Origin: an uncultured Porphyromonas sp.
Lineage (GTDB): Bacteria; Bacteroidota; Bacteroidia; Bacteroidales; Porphyromonadaceae
DNA length: 64,000 nucleotides
Reading direction: 5' to 3'
Assembly: GCA_905372565.1 (NCBI GenBank)
Contig: CAJPPK010000005.1
Coordinates: 1-64,000, forward strand
Shown here: positions 44,594 to 53,519 of the stretch, piece after piece
Layout of the letters: each line of letters begins with the position of its first letter
How positions within the stretch are numbered: the stretch's first letter is position 1
Notes under the pieces: model-generated
Databases searched by the model: none
Told to the model about the DNA's origin: nothing
Seen by the model: the letters and a program-made list of their open reading frames with translations, nothing else
Translations under genes and position numbers: made by a program

Positions 44594-44692
44594 AAGAGCG
44601 GATATTGAAGATGAATATTTAGAGACGTTAAGTTAGGAAATAGCGGGTGCCCTCTCTGTCAAGACAAGGCTCGATCTTCCACGCTGCCAACA

Positions 44693-44701
44693 GCAAAGTT
44701 A
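44693..44701 (-). promoter_or_regulatory. -7 promoter box of serC
   Basis: Minus-strand TAACTTTGC, exact TAnnTTTGY match, 100 bases upstream of serC. Confidence 0.65.
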
Positions 44702-44972
44702 TCAATAAAAATAGGAAAGCCAAATGCGCCTAAACCGAGATCCTCTCTGCTCCGAAACCCGCTCCCCCAAGGGGTTAGGGCATAGTCTACTAAATTTCTT
44801 TAATAGGGCTATTTTCTTGGATGAAGCGAGCTATTTGTGCGGAGAAATCTGTGATTATGACACGAAGGGATGATCCGCTGCTCGGGAGGAGTAGATATAA
44901 AATATGGAAAAGGGAAGCCTGAGGGGAGCTTATGAAGTTTCTAAGGAATCCCGATGGCTATCCTTCGCTTCC

Positions 44973-45030
44973 GCAAAGCTCTACCTCTGTCCAGACAAAG
45001 CTCTACCTTGGCCGGAGCGAAGGTAGAGCT
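44973..45030. repeat. AAGCTCTACCT hairpin family, copy at 45 kb
   Basis: AAAGCTCTACCT occurs twice in tandem (44985-44996 and 44998-45009), and the second copy pairs with AAGGTAGAGCT at 45020-45030 in a perfect 11-bp stem. Similar hairpins are at 15264-15302 and 58106-58141, with related sequence at 51640-51770. Confidence 0.6.
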
Positions 45031-45115
45031 CTCCTCGGGGAGGGCTGTAGGATCGGTGAGGAGAGGGCTATGGCTGGGTAACATTCTGCTACGTCCGGTC
45101 TTACCGAGTTCTTTG

Positions 45116-45124
45116 TATCTTTAT
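45116..45124 (+). promoter_or_regulatory. Weak -7-like box of the GH92 gene
   Basis: TATCTTTAT deviates from TAnnTTTGY at one base; 24 bases upstream of the ATG. Confidence 0.35.
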
Positions 45125-45147
45125 CGAAAATAAATATCCAATCCTCA

Positions 45148-47406
45148 ATGAATCGCTTACGATCGCTTCTTTTTTCAGTCGCTCTCGGCGGGAGTTTGCT
45201 TAGCCTCTCGGCGAAGACCCCGCTGTCGTCGCCCTCGTCTTCGCTGACCCGCTGGGTCAATACCCTCATCGGTACAGACTGGGTGGGTAACGTCTACCCA
45301 GGTGCTTCAGCTCCCTTTGGGATGGTGCAGCTAAGCCCTGACAACGGGCGTCCTGGCTGGGACTACATCGCAGGCTATTTCTATCCCGATAGTGTCCTAG
45401 CTGGTTTCAGCCACACACACCTAAGTGGCACGGGAGCAGGGGATCTCTATGACATCTCATTCTTCCCTACTCTCCTTCCCCCACTCATAGAGGAGGTGCG
45501 CCCACCCTTGAGCGCTGGGATGGAGCCGAAGGACCAACGTCCGCTGGGCTGGCATGCTCGCTTCAGCCATGCTACGGAGGTCGCTCGTGCAGGCTACTAC
45601 GCCGTGACGCTAGAGCCGTCGAATATCCGAGTAGAGCTTACCGCTACGCCCCGCGTAGGTATCCAGCGCTACACCTTCCAGCAGGCCTCAGACTCTGCCT
45701 GCATCCGCCTAGATCTGGACAAGGCAATGAATTGGGACGGCACACGCTCCAGTGACGTACGCTTCACCTCTAGCTCTACGCTCAGTGGCTATCGCCTCTC
45801 CGATGGCTGGGCTCGTCAGCAGGAGGTCTACTTCTATACCCGTCTCTCTCGAGTGCCAGACAGTGTCGCCTTCGAGCGTAACCCTCGCTCGGGAGTCCCT
45901 GGTAAGGCTAGCTATGGTACGATCCTCAAGCTCTACTATAAGGTACGTGCTAACGAGAGCATCACGCTGACGACGGCGCTTTCAGGAGTAAGCGAAGCGG
46001 GCGCGAAGCGAAACCATCAGGCCGAAGCCCCCCACCTTGACTTCGACCGCTACCGACGTTCGGCCGAGGAAGCTTGGTCGAAGCGTCTCGGACAAATTAC
46101 CTTAGATGCCAAGACGCCCGATAGTCTACGGACGACCTTCTATACGGCGCTCTACCGATCTCAGCTCTGTCCTACGATCTACAGTGATGTCGATGGGCGC
46201 TACCTCGGTGCCGATCGGAAGGTTCATCAGGCTCGCCATACGACCTACAGTACCTTCTCGCTCTGGGATACCTACCGCACGGCGCATCCACTCTATGCCC
46301 TGCTTAGCCCAAGTGAGGCCAAGGCGATGGTCGCCTCACTCGTCGCCTTCGGTGAAGAGAATGCTGGGCACCTGCCGGTGTGGAACATGTTCGCCTCGGA
46401 GACCGACATGATGATCGGCCATCACTCGATCCCCGTGATCGTGGAGGCTGTCCTCAAGGGGATCTACGTACCTCGTGACAAGGCGAAGCTCCTACGCCTA
46501 CTCCGCTCAACAGCTGAGCGTACGGGGTATAGGGGCTTGGATAGCTACCAGCGTCTGGGGTATATCCCTGCCGAAGAAGAGGAGGAGAGCGTATCGAAGA
46601 CCCTCGAGTACGCCTACGATGATGCAGCTATCGCTCGCTATGCACGCTGGATGGGCGACGAGGGGGTAGCCCGACGCTACGAAGAGCGTGCTCGCTCCTG
46701 GAGAAATGTATGGGATGCAAAGACGGGATTCTTCGCCCCTCGCTCCAAGAGCCAAGGCTTCCTGCCCGACTTCGACCCCTTTGCTTATACCAAGCATTTT
46801 ACCGAGAGTAATGCCTACCAATACCTCTTCAGCGTCCAGCACGATGTTTCTGGCCTCGATGCTCTGATGGAGGGCAAGCTAGGGGAGCGTTTGGATGAGT
46901 TCTTCTCTGCCACTACGCCTAGTCGCATAGAGCTCCCCATCTTCTCCACTGGGATGATCGGGCAGTATGCGCATGGCAATGAGCCGGGACACCACGTCAT
47001 CTTCCTCTACAATCATGCACGTCAGCCCTGGCGAACGGCAGAGCTGACCCACCAAGTCCTACGCCAGCTCTACCACGATCGTCCTGATGGACTCTGTGGA
47101 AATGAGGACTGCGGACAGATGTCGGCTTGGTATGTGATGGCTTCGCTAGGTCTCTACCCTGTCGATCCTCTAGATGGGAAGTACGAACTCGTGACCCCGC
47201 TCTTCGAGGAGGCACGTGTCCAGCTCCCTGGGGGTAAGCTCTTGACGATCAAAGCTCCTCGTAAGCGTGAGGGTGAGCAGTACACCGAGTCGGTGACCTT
47301 CAACGGTAAGCGACTGAATCGCTCCTATCTGACCTACCAAGAGCTGAAGCAAGGTGGGACAATCCACTTCTCTCTCACCGCAGAGCGAGGTAAAATCTGG
47401 TACTAA
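45148..47406 (+). CDS. GH92 family exo-alpha-mannosidase
   Basis: 752 residues with a signal peptide (to about SLSAKT, residue 24). N-terminal NTLIGTDWVGNVYPGASAP and HLSGTGAGDLYDI, and C-terminal GNEPGHHVIFLYNHARQPW and GNEDCGQMSAWYVMASLG, are hallmark GH92 stretches. These calcium-dependent enzymes remove alpha-mannose, mostly alpha-1,2, from host N-glycans or fungal mannan in the periplasm or at the surface. cobS starts four bases after its stop, an unusual partner. Confidence 0.95.
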   Translation: MNRLRSLLFSVALGGSLLSLSAKTPLSSPSSSLTRWVNTLIGTDWVGNVYPGASAPFGMVQLSPDNGRPGWDYIAGYFYPDSVLAGFSHTHLSGTGAGDLYDISFFPTLLPPLIEEVRPPLSAGMEPKDQRPLGWHARFSHATEVARAGYYAVTLEPSNIRVELTATPRVGIQRYTFQQASDSACIRLDLDKAMNWDGTRSSDVRFTSSSTLSGYRLSDGWARQQEVYFYTRLSRVPDSVAFERNPRSGVPGKASYGTILKLYYKVRANESITLTTALSGVSEAGAKRNHQAEAPHLDFDRYRRSAEEAWSKRLGQITLDAKTPDSLRTTFYTALYRSQLCPTIYSDVDGRYLGADRKVHQARHTTYSTFSLWDTYRTAHPLYALLSPSEAKAMVASLVAFGEENAGHLPVWNMFASETDMMIGHHSIPVIVEAVLKGIYVPRDKAKLLRLLRSTAERTGYRGLDSYQRLGYIPAEEEEESVSKTLEYAYDDAAIARYARWMGDEGVARRYEERARSWRNVWDAKTGFFAPRSKSQGFLPDFDPFAYTKHFTESNAYQYLFSVQHDVSGLDALMEGKLGERLDEFFSATTPSRIELPIFSTGMIGQYAHGNEPGHHVIFLYNHARQPWRTAELTHQVLRQLYHDRPDGLCGNEDCGQMSAWYVMASLGLYPVDPLDGKYELVTPLFEEARVQLPGGKLLTIKAPRKREGEQYTESVTFNGKRLNRSYLTYQELKQGGTIHFSLTAERGKIWY

Positions 47407-47410
47407 GGTC

Positions 47411-48208
47411 ATGGAGACGAAGCGCTCACACCTAGGGGCTCTCCTGGCAGCAGGGAGCTTATTCACTCGCTTGCCCTTCTGGCGCCTGAGAGAACTTACA
47501 CGAGAGGACTACGAAGATGCCTTGAGTTGGTGGCCGGTGATAGGGCTTGTCACGGGCGGAGTCCTAGCAGGGAGCTTCTGTCTATATAGCCTTGTCTTAC
47601 CTCCGGAGGTCGCTTTAGTCTTAGCCCTAGTATCTCGCCTCTTCCTAACGGGGGGCTTCCACGAAGATGGGCTAGGGGATTTCTTCGACGGTTTCGGAGG
47701 TGGACGGACGAAGGAGCAGATCCTCTCGATCATGAAGGATAGCCATGTCGGCTCCTACGCTGTGCTAGCCTTCGTCCTCTACTACCTCCTCTACTGGAGT
47801 AGTGCCAGCTCTATCCCTGGGGATCACCTCCCTCTCGTCCTCCTAGCCTGTGATGTGACGGGAAAATGCTTCTCTCTCTTACAGGTGCAGCTCTTGCCCT
47901 ATGCTCGCCAGACGGAGGAGTGTAAGGTGGGGGTGGTCTATCGTCAGGTGAGCTGGCTACCACTTCTCATCGGGATAAGCCTGCTCATAACGACGCAGGG
48001 GCTAGCCTTTTCTTGGCTCTTCGTTGAGCACTTCTACATCGTACTGCCGTTTGCTCTCCCGTTACTGACGAGCCTAGGCTTGATCTTCTACCTACGTAAG
48101 CGGATCAGGGGCTATACGGGAGATACCTGTGGTGCACTCTGTCTGCTCTGCGAGCTCGCGGCTCTTCTGAGCTACACGATATTCGCCCACATGATCACGA
48201 TCTACTGA
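47411..48208 (+). CDS. cobS: Adenosylcobinamide-GDP ribazoletransferase (cobalamin synthase)
   Basis: 265 residues, polytopic membrane enzyme joining adenosylcobinamide-GDP and alpha-ribazole. The GFHEDGLGDFFDGFGGG stretch and DSHVGSYAV are diagnostic. I chose the ATG at 47411, right after the GH92 stop; an upstream in-frame start would overlap it by 50 bases. The usual neighbours cobU and cobT are absent from the window. The stop TGA overlaps the cobC ATG by one base. Confidence 0.93.
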   Translation: METKRSHLGALLAAGSLFTRLPFWRLRELTREDYEDALSWWPVIGLVTGGVLAGSFCLYSLVLPPEVALVLALVSRLFLTGGFHEDGLGDFFDGFGGGRTKEQILSIMKDSHVGSYAVLAFVLYYLLYWSSASSIPGDHLPLVLLACDVTGKCFSLLQVQLLPYARQTEECKVGVVYRQVSWLPLLIGISLLITTQGLAFSWLFVEHFYIVLPFALPLLTSLGLIFYLRKRIRGYTGDTCGALCLLCELAALLSYTIFAHMITIY

Positions 48209-48765
48209 TGCGTCTTCACCTCATTAGGCATACGGCACCGAACGTACCCGCTGGACTCTGCTATGGGCAGTCGGATGTACCACTGGCTAGTACCTTCGCC
48301 GAAGAGGTGGTTGATGTACAAAGACGGCTGGGCGCTCTCCTCGAGGGGAGAGCACCCAGCCGTATCTATTCCAGTCCGTTCTCTCGCTGTACGCAGCTAG
48401 CGGAGGCCTGTGGCTATGCTACGCCTCTACTAGATGAGAGGCTCATGGAGCTGAACTTCGGGGCTTGGGAGCTCTGTCGCTTTGACGAGATCACGGATCC
48501 CCAGCTACAGTGCTGGTATGATGACTACCTCTACGAAGCTCCCACGGGAGGAGAGAGTTTCTACCAGCAGACACAGCGGGTCGCTGATTTCTTGGATGAG
48601 CTACGTGCGGAGTTGGCCAACGAAAACTCCCCCGAAGGTGAAGTTCTCATCTTCACACACGGGGGAGTTCTCCTAGGAGCAGGTATCTGGGCTGGACTTT
48701 TCACCCTAGCGGAGGCCTTCGACCACCGCTCGCCCTATGGGGCGATCCTTACCTTAGAAATCTAA
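48208..48765 (+). CDS. cobC: Alpha-ribazole phosphatase (histidine phosphatase family)
   Basis: 185 residues. LIRHTAP at 5-11 holds the catalytic His of the phosphoglycerate-mutase-like fold; YSSPFSRCTQLA and FTHGGVL complete the site. The family is broad, but one-base overlap with cobS makes the cobalamin role likely. Ends 9 bases before the convergent gmk stop with no clear terminator between. Confidence 0.88.
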   Translation: MRLHLIRHTAPNVPAGLCYGQSDVPLASTFAEEVVDVQRRLGALLEGRAPSRIYSSPFSRCTQLAEACGYATPLLDERLMELNFGAWELCRFDEITDPQLQCWYDDYLYEAPTGGESFYQQTQRVADFLDELRAELANENSPEGEVLIFTHGGVLLGAGIWAGLFTLAEAFDHRSPYGAILTLEI

Positions 48766-48774
48766 TCGGTTGAT

Positions 48775-49374
48775 CTAAGCGCCGAGGAAGCTACGTATTG
48801 TCTCGTAGAACTCCTGATAACAGCGCTCGAGATCGTCATTGACGAGGATCCGATCGAAGCGGTTCGCAAAGCTAAGCTCATGCTCGGCCTTGGCTAGACG
48901 CTCCTCGATGACCTCCGCACTGTCGGTCTGGCGACCGGTGAGGCGACGTCGTAGCTCCTCCAGCGAAGGAGGCTGGATGAAGAGACTCAGTGCCTGCGCT
49001 CCGTAAGCCTCCTTGATATTCACCCCGCCGACACAGTCTACGTCGAAGATGACACGTATCCCCGAGGCGAGCTTGCTATCCACTTCGCTCCGCAACGTCC
49101 CGTAGTAGCGTCCAGGATAGACTTCTTCGTATTCGAGAAAGTCGCCTCGCTCGATGCCTGCACGGAACTCTTCGGGGCTGAAGAAGTAGTACTCGACCCC
49201 CTGTCGCTCAGCTCCACGGGGAGAGCGACTCGTGGCTGAGACGGAGAAGCTAAGCCCCAGCTCAGGATGCTCAGCTAGCAAGCGCCCGATGAGGGTACTC
49301 TTGCCCGTCCCCGATGGTGCAGAGATGATGATGAGACTGCCTGTGTGGCTGTCCCCTGAGGTAGGGCTATTCAT
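48775..49374 (-). CDS. gmk: Guanylate kinase
   Basis: 199 residues. P-loop [11 protein letters not shown] at 18-28, then [20 protein letters not shown] and GRYYGT for GMP binding. Phosphorylates GMP to GDP. The start overlaps the recA stop by eight bases, suggesting co-translation. Confidence 0.96.
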   Translation of the reverse strand: MNSPTSGDSHTGSLIIISAPSGTGKSTLIGRLLAEHPELGLSFSVSATSRSPRGAERQGVEYYFFSPEEFRAGIERGDFLEYEEVYPGRYYGTLRSEVDSKLASGIRVIFDVDCVGGVNIKEAYGAQALSLFIQPPSLEELRRRLTGRQTDSAEVIEERLAKAEHELSFANRFDRILVNDDLERCYQEFYETIRSFLGA

Positions 49375-50479
49375 CGTCCTCGTCCTCGTCTTCGGACTTA
49401 CCGCCCTTCTTTTTCTTCTTGTCCTTCCCGACGGAGCCTTCCTTGAGCTTAGCCATCACCTTCTCGGTCAGCTCTTCGAGGAGCTCGGGATTCTCTTCGA
49501 TGGTCAGCTTAGCATTGTCCTTTCCTTGACCGAGCTTCACGGTACCATAGCTGTACCATGAGCCACTCTTCTTGATGATGTCGGTCTCTTCGGCGATGTC
49601 GACGATCTCTCCTAGACGAGAGATACCCTGTCCGTAGAGGATCTCAAAGACGGCGGTGCGGAAGGGAGGGGCGACCTTGTTCTTGACGACCTTCACACGG
49701 GTGATGTTACCATAGACTTCATCACCATCCTTCAGTGCCGTAGAGCGACGGATGTCTAGGCGAACGGAGGCATAGAACTTAAGTGCGTTACCACCCGTAG
49801 TAGTCTCCGATGGTCCGTACATATTGCCCCCGATCTTCTCACGTAGCTGGTTGATGAAGATACAGGTGGTGTTTGACTTCGAGATTGCCCCCGTGATCTT
49901 GCGTAGCGCCTGGGACATCAGACGGGCTTGTAGACCTACACGAGCTTCACCCATATCGCCCTCGATCTCAGCCTTAGGCACTAGGGCCGCCACAGAGTCG
50001 ATGATCACGAGGTCAACAGCTCCCGAGCGGATCACTTGCTCGGCTATATCGAGCGCCTGCTCCCCATTGTCGGGCTGGGAGATGTAGAGCTCCTCCATGT
50101 CTACGCCAAGGGCTTCGGCATAGATAGGGTCGAAGGCGTGCTCTGCATCGATGATCATGGCCTTCCCGCCCTGCTTCTGTACTTCGGCGATAGCATGGAT
50201 GGCCAGCGTGGTCTTACCTGAGGATTCTGGACCATAGATCTCGATGATACGTCCTCGAGGATAACCTCCGACGCCGAGAGCAGCATCGAGAGTGATCGAT
50301 CCCGTAGGGATCACATCTACTTCGGTCGTAGGGCGGGCGGCCATATTGATGACGGTGCCCTTACCATAGGCCTTCTCTATCTTGGCTAAGGCGGTCTCTA
50401 GGGACTTTTTCTTTAGATCTGCGGGCGAAAGCTCCTTGTCTTTACCCTTGATGACACGTTCTTTGATCTCTTCACTCAT
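49367..50479 (-). CDS. recA: Recombinase RecA
   Basis: 370 residues. Walker [10 protein letters not shown] at 83-91, [13 protein letters not shown], the L2 loop INQLREKIG and the usual C-terminal domain with a Lys- then Asp/Glu-rich tail. Drives strand exchange and SOS co-protease activity. It lies 40 bases after bcp and overlaps gmk. No LexA-like box was looked up with certainty. Confidence 0.98.
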   Translation of the reverse strand: MSEEIKERVIKGKDKELSPADLKKKSLETALAKIEKAYGKGTVINMAARPTTEVDVIPTGSITLDAALGVGGYPRGRIIEIYGPESSGKTTLAIHAIAEVQKQGGKAMIIDAEHAFDPIYAEALGVDMEELYISQPDNGEQALDIAEQVIRSGAVDLVIIDSVAALVPKAEIEGDMGEARVGLQARLMSQALRKITGAISKSNTTCIFINQLREKIGGNMYGPSETTTGGNALKFYASVRLDIRRSTALKDGDEVYGNITRVKVVKNKVAPPFRTAVFEILYGQGISRLGEIVDIAEETDIIKKSGSWYSYGTVKLGQGKDNAKLTIEENPELLEELTEKVMAKLKEGSVGKDKKKKKGGKSEDEDEDDE

Positions 50480-50519
50480 AAGTAGGAGGGTAGGGGATGA
50501 TCCTGGGTAGATCCAGGGA

Positions 50520-50978
50520 TTAGTTCTTCAAAATTTGGCTGGCGTGCTCCTTCGTCTTGACTTCCTTGCCTCGGAGGATACGCTCGATACGATGATCGGC
50601 ATCGATGACGAAGGTCGTTCGCTCGGTGCCCATATATTTTCGTCCGTACATACTCTTCTCGATCCAGGTGCCGAAGAGCTCGTTGAGCTGGACATCGGTA
50701 TCTGCGATCAGACGGAAGGGGAGGCTGTGCTTCTCGCGGAAGCCTTGGTGGCTCTTGGCAGAGTCACGGCTGACGCCGATGATCTCATAGCCTGCCTCCC
50801 GGAGCTCGCTGTATCCATCCCGGAGACTACATGCCTGTGCGGTACATCCGGAGGTATTATCCTTGGGGTAAAAGTAGAGGATGATCCTCTTACCAGGGTA
50901 CTGTGAGAGACGGACTTCTTGTCCATCTTGGTCGAGTCCCAGTAGGTCGGGGACGAGGTCTCCTATTGTCAATGCCAT
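50520..50978 (-). CDS. bcp: Thioredoxin-dependent peroxiredoxin Bcp
   Basis: 152 residues. Peroxidatic Cys45 and resolving Cys50 in [16 protein letters not shown] define the Bcp/PrxQ class. Reduces hydroperoxides with thioredoxin. First gene of bcp-recA-gmk; the promoter box is at 51023-51031 and a small GCTCC-N5-GGAGC hairpin (51001-51015) would lie at the transcript start. Confidence 0.95.
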   Translation of the reverse strand: MALTIGDLVPDLLGLDQDGQEVRLSQYPGKRIILYFYPKDNTSGCTAQACSLRDGYSELREAGYEIIGVSRDSAKSHQGFREKHSLPFRLIADTDVQLNELFGTWIEKSMYGRKYMGTERTTFVIDADHRIERILRGKEVKTKEHASQILKN

Positions 50979-51022
50979 AAGTTTGATTTGTTTGCTTTAT
51001 GCTCCTTGAGGGAGCTTATTAT

Positions 51023-51031
51023 ACAAATATA
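51023..51031 (-). promoter_or_regulatory. -7 promoter box of bcp-recA-gmk
   Basis: Minus-strand TATATTTGT, exact TAnnTTTGY match, 45 bases upstream of bcp. Confidence 0.65.
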
Positions 51032-51090
51032 CGTAAATGCGAGGAGACCTATAGGGTCGCTCTGCTGAAGCCCTATCGGGAGCAAAGAAA

Positions 51091-51132
51091 ATCGCTAGCA
51101 AAGCACCTAGATACAGGTGATATGCTAGCGAT
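51091..51132 (-). terminator. Terminator of rpsU
   Basis: ATCGCTAGCAAAGCACCT (51091-51108) pairs with 51115-51132 at 16 of 18 positions; the minus strand continues TTTCTTTG. It lies ~160 bases past the rpsU stop and upstream of the bcp promoter. Confidence 0.75.
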
Positions 51133-51292
51133 GATCTTATGGAGTAGTAGGAAGTCTGCCGAGCGATACGACGCAGAGAGACTTCGAGTGCGATCTATCC
51201 TCGTAAGGGAGGGCTTGCTGTGAGATAGCTGGACGATGAAGGGAACTCAAGGGTTCAGCTAGGACAAGGGCGGAGGTGCTCCGCTCTAGCGA

Positions 51293-51487
51293 CTACTGTT
51301 CTTCAGCCTGCTGTAGCTGCTTGACGTAGATGGCCTTCTCCATCTTCTTACGACGAGCAACTGAAGGCTTGATGAAGGCCTGACGAGCACGTAGCTGACG
51401 TACTGCACCGGTCTTCTCAAACTTGCGCTTAAATCTTCTCAGAGCCTTCTCAATGTTCTCGCCCTCTTTTACTGGAACTACGATCAT
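51293..51487 (-). CDS. rpsU: 30S ribosomal protein S21
   Basis: 64 residues: MIVVPVKEGENIEKALRRFK then KFEKTGAVRQLRARQAF, the S21 core with a basic C-terminal extension. Monocistronic, with a -7 box at 51563-51571. Confidence 0.97.
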   Translation of the reverse strand: MIVVPVKEGENIEKALRRFKRKFEKTGAVRQLRARQAFIKPSVARRKKMEKAIYVKQLQQAEEQ

Positions 51488-51562
51488 AATACTGTTACTT
51501 ATCTTATTGTTTATAGTTTCTCTTCTGGAAGGAGCCTAGTTGTCCCCAAGCTCCAATGAGCC

Positions 51563-51571
51563 ACAAATTTA
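51563..51571 (-). promoter_or_regulatory. -7 promoter box of rpsU
   Basis: Minus-strand TAAATTTGT, exact TAnnTTTGY match, 76 bases upstream of rpsU. Confidence 0.55.
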
Positions 51572-51635
51572 CAAAGACTTTGCTGAATAAGCAAGCCGAC
51601 CTACCCTCCCGAGCTCAATATCAGCACCTTCCCTC

Positions 51636-51795
51636 ATCTAAGGCAAACGTCTCTCGATGGGCTACTCGTGGCTTCGCTCGAGGAGGGCTAACCTCCTCGC
51701 TGGCGAAGGTTAGGCTTTGCTTCGGCAGAGCTTTACCTTTCCTCAGGCTAAGGTCTACGTTTGCCTCATTAAATCTAAGGCTAGAGCTTCGGCAC
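51636..51795. repeat. Palindrome-rich intergenic block sharing sequence with 58 kb
   Basis: The block contains several overlapping inverted segments (for example GCTAACCTCCTCGC/GCGAAGGTTAGGC-like pairs and AGAGCTTTACCTTT) and the string AAGGTCTACGTTTGC, nearly repeated as AAGGTGTACGTTTGC at 58150-58165. No gene is supported here. Confidence 0.5.
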
Positions 51796-51801
51796 AAAAT
51801 A

Positions 51802-51844
51802 AGGTCGCTGAAGTCCCCGCCTACCGCGGGCACCTCAGCGACCT
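51802..51844 (-). terminator. Terminator of the lic operon
   Basis: Arms AGGTCGCTGA (51802-51811) and TCAGCGACCT (51835-51844) with an inner CCCGC/GCGGG stem; the minus strand continues TTATTTTGTG. 26 bases past the licC stop. Confidence 0.85.
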
Positions 51845-51870
51845 GATGAGTGGAGTGTGGAGCTGGCTTC

Positions 51871-52545
51871 TTAGCGTCTCTGGAGCTGAGCTTCTACAGC
51901 TCGTAGCTCAGCCTCGGTGTCGATTTCGAAGATCTCTGCAGGGAGGCAATCGATCTCCATCTGTCCCTGAAGCTGGAGGACTGCATCATCCCAGAAGAGC
52001 TCCTTGAAGTCTCCTCCTTGGACTAGCGACTCGATACGGTCTTTGATCAGCAGAGCATCGGCCTTCGTCCAGTAGGAGATACCTGAAAGGATGTAGCCCG
52101 TGCCGTCTTGGGGGCGAATCTCTTTGACACGATCCCCATCAAGGATAAGCCCCCATTCTCGCTGATAATTCTCCCTGTAAGCAGCAAAGTAGGTAGAGCG
52201 ATTGAGACCGACTTTTAGGCAGTTGGTCGGCATATAGACATCCCCCTCCAAGACGAAGGTATCCCCAAATCGCTCCCGCACGAGGTAGAGCGAGTAGATA
52301 TTGTTATAGACGTCGTACTGATCATTATGCACGAGCTCGACCCCATAGCGCTCTTTGAGGTAGTCGAGGCGATCCGCTCGGTAGCCCGTGACTAAGGTGA
52401 TGTCCTTGATACCGACTTCGTGGAGGAAGCGAATCTGCTGCTCGACCATAGGAGTGCCTAGCACGGAGACGAGGCACTTAGGACGATCATTAGTCAGAGG
52501 TCGTAGGCGGGAGCCTAGTCCCGCAGCGAGGATGATGGCATTCAT
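51871..52545 (-). CDS. licC: LicC-like choline-phosphate cytidylyltransferase
   Basis: 224 residues, NTP-transferase fold. LAAGLGSRLRPLT at 7-18 and RPKCL with Lys23 form the nucleotide-binding signature; GDVYM with Asp102 and EIDTEAEL near 212 are the metal sites. The NDQYDVYNNIYSLYL stretch is characteristic of LicC. It makes CDP-choline from phosphocholine and CTP. Last gene of the lic-type operon, five bases after the licB-like gene. Confidence 0.9.
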   Translation of the reverse strand: MNAIILAAGLGSRLRPLTNDRPKCLVSVLGTPMVEQQIRFLHEVGIKDITLVTGYRADRLDYLKERYGVELVHNDQYDVYNNIYSLYLVRERFGDTFVLEGDVYMPTNCLKVGLNRSTYFAAYRENYQREWGLILDGDRVKEIRPQDGTGYILSGISYWTKADALLIKDRIESLVQGGDFKELFWDDAVLQLQGQMEIDCLPAEIFEIDTEAELRAVEAQLQRR

Positions 52546-52550
52546 TGGTG

Positions 52551-53519
52551 TTATTTGTTCTCGTTCTTGGAGGATAAGGAGCCATAGCAGACCCCAAGGA
52601 GGATGATGAGACTACCTAGGAGTACCCAAAGAGAGGGTGGCTGATCAAGGAAGAGTGCTGCGAGGATCACTCCCCACACGGAGTAGGTGACGTTCAGCCC
52701 TAGTGCTCTTGCAGGACCGATCGTGTCAATGGCGGTATACCAAGCCAAGAAGGAGCTCATTCCTATAAAGGCCGTCAAGAGGAGAAGTGCCGTAGGGTGA
52801 GAGATTGTGAAGAGTTGCTGGAGAGACTCTGCTTCTGTGCCATTCATCCAGAAGGTGAAGACCGAGATGATCACGAGGTAGGCGATGGCAGAGGTAGACT
52901 CTCGGATCAGAAGAGCTGTCGGAGGAGCTATACCATCAGCACGCATCCCATAGGCACAGACGACGCTCTCGGAAGCCCAGCCTACTGCCGCTAGGCCAGC
53001 AAAGAGGAGGCTATTCCATGCGAAAGATCCCATGGAGCCCTCTTCGGGAGAGTAGGCCGTTAGAGCGATCCCTAAAAGGCAGAGGCTGAGTCCTATCCAG
53101 GTGCGGCGTCCTACCTTTTCCTTCAAGATGAGGACAGAGAGGGCTGCTCCGAGGAGAGGGTAGCAGGCTGTGACGGTTGTAGTCACCGCAACTCCTGCCG
53201 TAGCAATAGAGAGAAGATAGCAGGTCATAGCTACAGGACCTCCGAGTAATGCCCCGAGCATACAGTAGAGGGCATCTCGCTGCTTGAGAGCTATTCGGAT
53301 CTCCTTGAGTCGACCTCGTAGTAGCAGTAGCAAGAGCAACCATAGGGCAGCAAACCCATCATGGAGCATACTTACAGTGAGAGTCGTAGCGAGGGTATCG
53401 CTCCCAAGAGCAAGGAGTACAAACGATATCAAGAGAGCATCGATCCCCCACGATAGCCCAGAGAAAGCTCCTGCTAGGATCCCTCGGGTCTGCTTGATCG
53501 CTGGTAGTAACCTAGCCAT
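52551..53519 (-). CDS. licB: LicB-like choline permease (DMT/EamA superfamily)
   Basis: 322 residues with about ten membrane helices in two EamA-like halves. TRGILAGAFSGLSWGIDALL at the start and GVAVTTTVTACYPLLGA are typical of LicB-type members. LicB brings choline into the cell. The first eight bases overlap the end of the fused licA gene, and licC follows after five bases; this context is the main support for choline as substrate. Confidence 0.85.
   Translation of the reverse strand: MARLLPAIKQTRGILAGAFSGLSWGIDALLISFVLLALGSDTLATTLTVSMLHDGFAALWLLLLLLLRGRLKEIRIALKQRDALYCMLGALLGGPVAMTCYLLSIATAGVAVTTTVTACYPLLGAALSVLILKEKVGRRTWIGLSLCLLGIALTAYSPEEGSMGSFAWNSLLFAGLAAVGWASESVVCAYGMRADGIAPPTALLIRESTSAIAYLVIISVFTFWMNGTEAESLQQLFTISHPTALLLLTAFIGMSSFLAWYTAIDTIGPARALGLNVTYSVWGVILAALFLDQPPSLWVLLGSLIILLGVCYGSLSSKNENK

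Larger units (their letters stand above)
44702..45147. other. Gene-free divergent region between serC and the GH92 gene
   Basis: No supported gene. It holds the two promoters and a hairpin with a direct repeat (below). I found no cobalamin riboswitch-like box despite the downstream cobS-cobC. Confidence 0.6.

Noticed and set aside
44594..45147. Cobalamin riboswitch upstream of GH92-cobS-cobC
   Set aside because: No B12-box-like GCCACTG element or suitable paired structure was seen in the region.
50999..51223. 74-codon plus-strand open frame between bcp and rpsU
   Set aside because: It runs through the bcp promoter and the rpsU terminator hairpin on the opposite strand and resembles no family.
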